A stretch of 64,000 nucleotides of DNA from Pseudomonadota bacterium (lineage in GTDB: Bacteria; Pseudomonadota; Gammaproteobacteria; Steroidobacterales; Steroidobacteraceae). Positions 59,401-64,000 of the stretch are shown one piece after another. Both the position numbers and the translations under genes were made by a program. Numbering within the stretch: position 1 is the stretch's first letter; each line of letters starts with the position of its first letter. Location of the stretch: assembly GCA_018241445.1 (NCBI GenBank), contig JAFEDT010000018.1:186001-250000 (forward strand). The letters are read 5' to 3'. A model generated the notes under the pieces. It saw only the letters and a list, made by a program, of their open reading frames with translations, was not told where the DNA came from and searched no databases.

Positions 59401-62064
59401 GTCGCCGCGATCTTCACCGACGAGGCGACCGAGCTGATCGAGGCCTCCGAGCAGGCGCTGGCCGCCTGGCGCGCCAGGCCCGACAGCGCCGAGGACCGGC
59501 TGGGACTGAAGCGCCCGCTGCACACCCTCAAGGGCGGCGCGCGCATGGCGGGCATCATCCCCATGGGGGATCTCAGCCACGAGCTGGAGAGCCTGGTCAT
59601 GATGACGGAGACCGGCACGGTGAAGGCCGGCGAGCCGCTGTTCGATGCCATCCAGGCGAGCCTCGACGAACTGGCGCGCATGCGCGAGCAGGTCGCCGGC
59701 GGCCGCCGCGTGGGACCTGCGCGGGCGCTGATTGCACGACTGCAGGCCCTGGCGAAAGGGGGCGGGGCGGCGCCGGCCGCCGCCGCGCCATCGATCGCCG
59801 CCACGCCATCGGTCGCCATCGCGCCATCGCCCGTCGCCGCATCGCCGGTCAGCGCCCCGCCACCGGCAACCGCCGCGCCCGGCCCGGTCCCGACAGCGCC
59901 GGTGACACCGCCTCCGGGTGCAGCCGCGCCGCCTGCCGTGACCCCGGCTCCTGCCCGGATCGTCGTCCAGCCTCCCGCCGCGGCCCCCCCGCCGATCCCG
60001 GGTCCAACGGCAATCCCGGTGTCCTCGATGGAGGCCCAGTCCGACACCCAGCTCGCGCGGCTCAACGCCGAACTGCGCATGGCGGGCCAGGCGCTCGCGT
60101 CTTCATCGGCGCGCAGCAGCGAGCCCGCGCAGCGCGCTGAAGTCGCCGAGGACGCTCCCATCCCCGCCGCGCCCGTGCCCCCGGGACGCGAGCCAGTCTC
60201 AGGCGGTGAGCGCCAGGAGATGGCGCGCGTGGACGCGGACCTGCTCGACCAGCTGCTCAACATCTCCGGCGAGGCGAGCATCGCGCGCGCGCGGCTGGAG
60301 CAGCAGCTCGGCTCGTTCGATTTCAACCTGGGCGAACTGTCACGCACCGTGACGCGCCTGAAGGAGCAGCTGCGCAGCCTGGAGATCGAGACCGAGGCGC
60401 AGATCCTGCACAAGCACGAGGAGGAGGGTCCGCACCGCAGCGAGTTCGACCCGCTGGAGCTGGACCGCTACTCCTCCATTCAACAGTACTCACGCGCGCT
60501 CGCGGAGACCGCCAACGACGTCGCCAGCATCCAGCAGCTGCTGGAGAACCAGGCCCGCGACACGCAGAACCTGCTGCAGCAGCAGGCGCGCACCATCACC
60601 GAGCTGCAGAACGGGCTGATGCGCACCCGCATGGTGCCGTTCCAGCGTCACGTGCAGCGCTTGGCGCGCATCGTGCGCCAGGCCGCCGCCGACACCGGCA
60701 AGCGTGCCGAGCTGGTGGTGGAGGGCGCCGCCGGTGAACTCGACCGCCAGGTGCTCGAGCGCATGTTGCCGCCCTTCGAGCACATGCTGCGCAACGCCGT
60801 GGTCCACGGCATCGAGAAACCCGAGGAGCGGGTGCGCAACGGCAAATCCGGCACCGGCCGCATCCTGCTGGAGCTGCACCGCGAGGGCGCGGAAGTCATG
60901 GTGCGCCTGAGCGATGACGGCGGCGGCATGAACCTGCGCGCCATCCGCGACAAGGCCGCGGTGCTGGGTATCGTGGGCCCGGGGCAGACCTTGAGCGACG
61001 AGGATGCGATGCAGCTCATCCTCGAGCCCGGCTTCTCCACCGCCGGCGCCATCACCCAGCAGGCCGGCCGCGGTGTCGGCATGGACGTGGTGGCCACCGA
61101 GATCAAGCGCCTGGGGGGCGCGCTGCACATGGAGACGCGCCCGGGCGAGGGCTCGGTGTTCACCGTGCGGCTGCCGCTGACACTCGCCATCAGCCACGCG
61201 CTGGTGGTGCGCACCGACGAGGAGTACTACGCGCTGCCGCTGCCGACCGTCGAGGGCGTGCTGCGCCTGTCGAAGTCGGAGGTCATGGCCCACCTGGGGC
61301 GCGACGCCCCGCCCTTCGACTACGGCGGCAACAAGTACCGCTTCCAGCACCTGGCCAGCTTCGTGGGCCTGGCGCCCACCGCGCTGCCGGCGCAGGACGT
61401 GACCATACCGGTGGTGCTGGTGCGCGCCGGCGAGCACTCCAGCGGCCTGGTGGCCGACGAGCTCATCGGCAGCCGCGAGATCGTGGTCAAGTCCGTGGGA
61501 CCGCAGATCTCCGGCATTCGCGGCATCAGCGGCGCCACCATCCTGGGCGACGGCCGCATCGTCATCATCCTGGACATCGGCGCACTGGTGCGGGCCGAGT
61601 GGCGGACCCGCGCGGCGCCGCAGCCCGCGCCGGTGGCGAAGGAACGCGGCGACCGCCGCACCTTCGCCATGGTGGTCGACGATTCCATCACCGTGCGCCG
61701 CGTGACCCAGCGCCTGCTGGAGCGCAACGGCATGCGCGTCGTGACCGCGCGCGATGGCATGGACGCGGTGGCGCTGCTGGCCGAGCACGTGCCCGACGTC
61801 ATCCTGCTGGACATCGAGATGCCGCGCATGGACGGCTACGAGGTGGCGGCGCACGTGCGCAACGATCCGCGCCTGAAGGACGTGCCCATCATCATGGTCA
61901 CCTCGCGCGTCGGCGAGAAGCACCGCGCGCGCGCCATCGAACTGGGCGTCGATGACTACCTGGGCAAGCCCTACCAGGAGGCGCAGCTGCTGGATGCCAT
62001 CGCGCCGCTGGTGGAGCGGCGCCGCGCCGACCAGCGTTACGCCGGCGGCGCCGCGGGTACTTGA
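56416..62064 (+). CDS. pilL: PilL/ChpA hybrid chemotaxis histidine kinase
   Basis: An 1882-residue CheA-CheY fusion that drives PilG/PilH. Four Hpt-type domains keep a histidine: His48, His668 (FHTLKGSG), His883 (CHTLSGSS, with Ser for Lys) and His1036 (HTLKGG). Two further helical domains (about 320-440 and 440-540) look like His-less pseudo-Hpt units. Pro/Ala-rich linkers separate the modules. The kinase core starts near 1270: dimerisation, the N-box with His1456 and Asn1460, DDGGG, GFSTA and GRGVGMDVV. A CheW domain (about 1575-1735) and a C-terminal receiver with Asp1799 follow. No pilK or chpB genes are adjacent. Confidence 0.95.
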   Translation: MAEAASQTFDLVGREINATLLEARSAIESYVEQPDNAQLLERCAADLHQVQGVLRLLEIYGAALLAEEMEHVAQYLRATHAERKSQAESLDALMRAMVQLPGYLERVLGGGRDLALVLLPLLNDLRAVRGAPLLSEGTLLLLNLKSDMQPQPAVSASGEPALTVEQWSRRLRARYQLGLIGWIRGERVEQNLETLGAVAQKLQHIATRQPVFQLWWVIGAVIEALRQNGLESGQSVKRLLGLGDREIRRLYEQGEARYAQSPPVELLNNLLYYVGRAESSGELVSAVRQSFRLAELLPVDESVEQERQNLSAPSVKLMQTVAAAIREDLDRVKDTLDIFVRRGSSQPQELAPQVELLRKIGDTLGVLGLGDLRASVVAETERLGKVAAGELPADEPTLVEIAATLIGVEDRLDGRLVGLILPREPGEPAAEIDGEFQQVQSAVLRECIVNLARVKEAVTQSVGGTLDAAGLDSWQDLMRGIQAGLLLLGKTRAVQAIEGITTQLKRVMQPGVRVLPPGYIDRLADAIVSVEYYMETLQSGRSDPWYMLDNAQACVQALEQQPAPAVPTVPPLEAAAYERTVQLSPAASAMSAAVPAPDLAAVDAAAPTLAATRPPRRVELAEHADPELLKLFIEEAHEEVTRVQRCFPLWEQNPLEQGELVTMRRSFHTLKGSGRMVGARELGEFAWAIENLLNRMLDNTLTRSPAILDTLRSAVAALPQLVGQLEHGTAVNADVAGIASRAHALAAGRAAPTAPGAAAASETATQTALREAPPQHPQPQSLQPLESPQPLPPPPAAPEPIPLQAGTAQTASAGAPPEPVPAVAALAPAVADPARELLADDTLRDIYARETAAHIAAVRAWLARETGQPEPHVLPEEVYRACHTLSGSSKMAQARHGIRLAEPLDQWLRRAHGSGAGLADPDLALLGDCMAAMENVATHLDESTGYFLSHSQLLQRIAGADANLESRIAAAQASAGAAPSAPETPVDESPDFDPEVAAIFTDEATELIEASEQALAAWRARPDSAEDRLGLKRPLHTLKGGARMAGIIPMGDLSHELESLVMMTETGTVKAGEPLFDAIQASLDELARMREQVAGGRRVGPARALIARLQALAKGGGAAPAAAAPSIAATPSVAIAPSPVAASPVSAPPPATAAPGPVPTAPVTPPPGAAAPPAVTPAPARIVVQPPAAAPPPIPGPTAIPVSSMEAQSDTQLARLNAELRMAGQALASSSARSSEPAQRAEVAEDAPIPAAPVPPGREPVSGGERQEMARVDADLLDQLLNISGEASIARARLEQQLGSFDFNLGELSRTVTRLKEQLRSLEIETEAQILHKHEEEGPHRSEFDPLELDRYSSIQQYSRALAETANDVASIQQLLENQARDTQNLLQQQARTITELQNGLMRTRMVPFQRHVQRLARIVRQAAADTGKRAELVVEGAAGELDRQVLERMLPPFEHMLRNAVVHGIEKPEERVRNGKSGTGRILLELHREGAEVMVRLSDDGGGMNLRAIRDKAAVLGIVGPGQTLSDEDAMQLILEPGFSTAGAITQQAGRGVGMDVVATEIKRLGGALHMETRPGEGSVFTVRLPLTLAISHALVVRTDEEYYALPLPTVEGVLRLSKSEVMAHLGRDAPPFDYGGNKYRFQHLASFVGLAPTALPAQDVTIPVVLVRAGEHSSGLVADELIGSREIVVKSVGPQISGIRGISGATILGDGRIVIILDIGALVRAEWRTRAAPQPAPVAKERGDRRTFAMVVDDSITVRRVTQRLLERNGMRVVTARDGMDAVALLAEHVPDVILLDIEMPRMDGYEVAAHVRNDPRLKDVPIIMVTSRVGEKHRARAIELGVDDYLGKPYQEAQLLDAIAPLVERRRADQRYAGGAAGT

Positions 62065-62073
62065 GGGAGAGTC

Positions 62074-62547
62074 ATGGCCGAGCGCGTCGCCGAGATCTAC
62101 AGCCTGCTGGTGCCGCTGGTCGAGGGGCGGCTGATCATCCCGCGCGCCTGCATCGCCGAGGTCATCGGTTTCACCACCCCTTCGGAGATGACCGGCGCGC
62201 CGCCCTGGTACATCGGCACCGTGCCCTGGAACGGCAAGGCCGTGCCCCTGGTGTCCTTCGAGGGCGCCTGCGGCCAGGTCATCCCGCCGGCCGGCGGGCG
62301 CACCCGCATCGTGGTGCTGCACGCGCTGGGCACTAAGGTCGAGGGCGGCAATTTCGCGTTGCTGTCTCAGGGTTTCCCGCAGCTGGTGCGCGTCAGCTCC
62401 GACGTGGTGCGGCCCGACAATTCGCGGGTGTTCCCGGAACGCTCGCCGGTGATCTGCCAGGTGCGCATGGTCAACGAGACCCCGCTGGTGCCGGACCTGG
62501 AGCGCCTCGAAGAGATGATCGCCGAAGAGACCTGCATCGGCGCGTGA
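62074..62547 (+). CDS. chpC: ChpC-like CheW-domain protein
   Basis: A 157-residue adaptor with a CheW fold (YSLLVPLVEGRLIIPRACIAEV, then WYIGTVPWNGKAVPLVSFE). It follows pilL by 9 bases with GGGAG before the ATG. ChpC is the second CheW-like protein of the Pil-Chp cluster and may couple other receptors to the kinase. It ends the operon; the 275 bases after it hold no clear feature. Confidence 0.88.
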   Translation: MAERVAEIYSLLVPLVEGRLIIPRACIAEVIGFTTPSEMTGAPPWYIGTVPWNGKAVPLVSFEGACGQVIPPAGGRTRIVVLHALGTKVEGGNFALLSQGFPQLVRVSSDVVRPDNSRVFPERSPVICQVRMVNETPLVPDLERLEEMIAEETCIGA

Positions 62548-62822
62548 GGCCTGGCGGGGCCGTACGGATCACGCCGCATCCACCCACCGGTCGCGTACTG
62601 CTGCCATGCGCGAGCCCGCTGCGCACGCCCGCACTGGCCGCTGCCCTGCGAGTCTGGATTAAGTCAACTCGCCCCTTGAGACCGAGCCTGGGACTTGAGC
62701 GATGCGGCCGCCACTGGCACGCGTTGCGAAATCCGGAGTAGTCTTCCGGGAAACGTCCGCTGGCGTAGCGGGCACGGAAGCCCGTCGTGGGCTCGTCAAC
62801 ACAATTACGGGGATGAAGAACG

Positions 62823-64000
62823 ATGAACGCTCGCAAATCTTTTTTGACGGCGCTGTCGGCTGCGTGCCTGACTCTCGGGTCGTCGTACTCGGTCCAGGCT
62901 GCCGGGGATCATTTCAAGGCGCTGGGACCGGACAAGGGCCAGGCGAACAACGATGATTCGCTGTTCTATCCCAATCAGTACGAAGCGGCGGCAGCCGCAC
63001 ACCCGGATCCCAACGGCCTGGTGCTGTTCTCCCTGTGCCGCCGCGCGCCGTTCAACTCCAGCGGACTGTACGCGCCGCTTGCCGGCGGCAATGTCGATGC
63101 GGTCGTGGGTGACACGACCTTCGGGCTGGTGGACGGCACTCAGTGTTATAACCCTCAGAACGAGCAGAACATCGTCATCAACCCGACCAACCCCAACAAT
63201 ATCGTCACTTCCGCCAACGACTATCGTTACGGCTTCCAGCACCAGGTTTACGTGAGCATGGACGGTGGCAACACGTTCGCCAACGTGATCCTGCCGGGCT
63301 GGGATATCGCCACCGGCGCCAAAGGGCTGTTCAAGCACGTGCAGGCCGGGGGCGACCCGGCGCTGGCTTTCGGACGGGACGGGACACTGTACTTCGCCGG
63401 CCTGGTGTACGACTTCAGCTTTACCAACCGCACCCCGAGCGGCGTCGCGGTGGCTTCTTCCAGCGATGGCGGCGCCACCTGGACCACGCCCGTGATGGTG
63501 CACTACGAGGCCGCCACCAACTTCTTCAACGACAAGGAATGGATCGCGGCCGGCGCGGGGGGCGAGGTGTACGTCACCTGGACGCAATTCAACCAGGGGC
63601 CGCACGGCGCGGGGTACATCCAATCGCCCATCGTCGGCGCGGTGTCGCACGACCACGGGCAGACCTGGAGCGGCATGATCCCGGTAAGCGACCGGGCCCA
63701 TCCTTTCGATTCGGGCTCTTCGCCGGCGTATGCTCCTGATGGCACGCTGTACGTAGCGTACGAGGGTAACCAGGCCGGCAATACCAGCAGGGACCAGACC
63801 GTGGTGGCGCGCTCCACCGACGGCGGTCTGACCTTCACCAACACGGAAGTCGGGCGGGTGTATGACGATGTCGGCTGCTATCCGCTCAACCAGGCGCAGG
63901 GCCGCCAGCGGCTGAGCTTCGAGCAGTTCCGCATCAACGGCTTCCCGTCGCTGGCGATCGACCCCACCACCGGCGGCCTGGCCATCAGCTGGGCGGATGA
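62823..64000 (+). CDS. Secreted BNR/Asp-box (sialidase-like fold) protein, 3' end outside the window
   Basis: An open frame from ATG 62823 to the window end (392 codons, no stop). A signal peptide (about residues 1-25, cut after VQA) precedes a beta-propeller region with repeated Asp boxes: SMDGGNTF, SSDGGATW, SHDHGQTW and STDGGLTF. The fold is that of sialidases and BNR-repeat exoproteins, but the catalytic Arg triad and the Tyr/Glu pair cannot be assigned, so sialidase activity is not claimed. Likely a secreted hydrolase or binding protein. Confidence 0.8.
   Translation, partial: MNARKSFLTALSAACLTLGSSYSVQAAGDHFKALGPDKGQANNDDSLFYPNQYEAAAAAHPDPNGLVLFSLCRRAPFNSSGLYAPLAGGNVDAVVGDTTFGLVDGTQCYNPQNEQNIVINPTNPNNIVTSANDYRYGFQHQVYVSMDGGNTFANVILPGWDIATGAKGLFKHVQAGGDPALAFGRDGTLYFAGLVYDFSFTNRTPSGVAVASSSDGGATWTTPVMVHYEAATNFFNDKEWIAAGAGGEVYVTWTQFNQGPHGAGYIQSPIVGAVSHDHGQTWSGMIPVSDRAHPFDSGSSPAYAPDGTLYVAYEGNQAGNTSRDQTVVARSTDGGLTFTNTEVGRVYDDVGCYPLNQAQGRQRLSFEQFRINGFPSLAIDPTTGGLAISWAD

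Noticed and set aside
62823..64000. Sialidase
   Set aside because: Asp boxes support the propeller fold, but the catalytic residues could not be identified in the visible part, so no activity was assigned.

Overview
The window reads as a GC-rich gammaproteobacterial chromosome, probably from the Xanthomonadales/Nevskiales/Steroidobacteraceae neighbourhood. The taxon is inferred from gene order. Two blocks keep classic gammaproteobacterial synteny. The first is yggT-proC-yggS next to pilT-pilU (35.6-41.2 kb). The second is pyrB-ruvX-yqgE-tonB-gshB facing pilG-pilH-pilI-pilJ-pilL(chpA)-chpC (48.4-62.5 kb), close to the Pseudomonas aeruginosa arrangement but lacking pyrR, pilK and chpB. No rRNA, tRNA, CRISPR array, insertion sequence or integrase was found.

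Layout. 1-2.05 kb: 3' end of a split adenosylcobalamin-dependent ribonucleotide reductase (nrdJ/nrdJb); the first 45 bases look like the tail of an intein ending just before the catalytic cysteine. 2.2-18.4 kb: a visibly less GC-rich island rich in lipid enzymes. It has three membrane fatty-acid desaturases, three haem-oxygenase-like diiron (HDO) proteins, two acyltransferases fused to cyclic-nucleotide-binding domains, an isoprenylcysteine-methyltransferase-like protein, a cyclic-nucleotide-binding patatin, a class III nucleotide cyclase with TolB/TPR output, a second patatin and a phospholipase-C-type phosphoesterase. 18.5-25 kb: a TetR regulator and a TolC/adaptor/RND efflux operon. 25.5-31.4 kb: a LysM lytic transglycosylase, an L,D-transpeptidase, ppnN, a ParA-type ATPase and small genes. 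31.4-35.4 kb: htpG, an alpha/beta hydrolase, an OmpA-like lipoprotein and an HU-type protein. 35.6-41.2 kb: yggT, proC, yggS and three tandem PilT/PilU-type retraction ATPases. 41.2-47.5 kb: an ECF sigma factor, a Ser/Thr kinase with a TPR-like tail, and a secreted SBBP/Ig-like protein with a C-terminal sorting-like tail. 47.8-48.4 kb: a ribbon-helix-helix domain fused to a degenerate nucleotidyltransferase. 48.4-53.5 kb: pyrK-like, pyrB, ruvX, yqgE, tonB, gshB. 53.7-62.5 kb: the Pil-Chp twitching-chemotaxis operon. 62.8 kb to the end: a secreted BNR/Asp-box protein running off the window.

The most unusual region is the 2.2-18.4 kb island. The desaturase and HDO genes alternate in one tight minus-strand operon, and an HDO gene lies directly upstream of an acyltransferase-cNMP gene twice. 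A nucleotide cyclase and a cNMP-domain patatin sit between the two copies. I propose, as inference, a cyclic-nucleotide-gated pathway that releases, oxidises and N-acylates fatty acids. Other points worth attention are the putative intein junction in the RNR active site, a sigma-32-like promoter with a CIRCE-spaced inverted repeat at htpG, a PilJ with no periplasmic sensor domain, and recurrent hairpins in intergenic regions.
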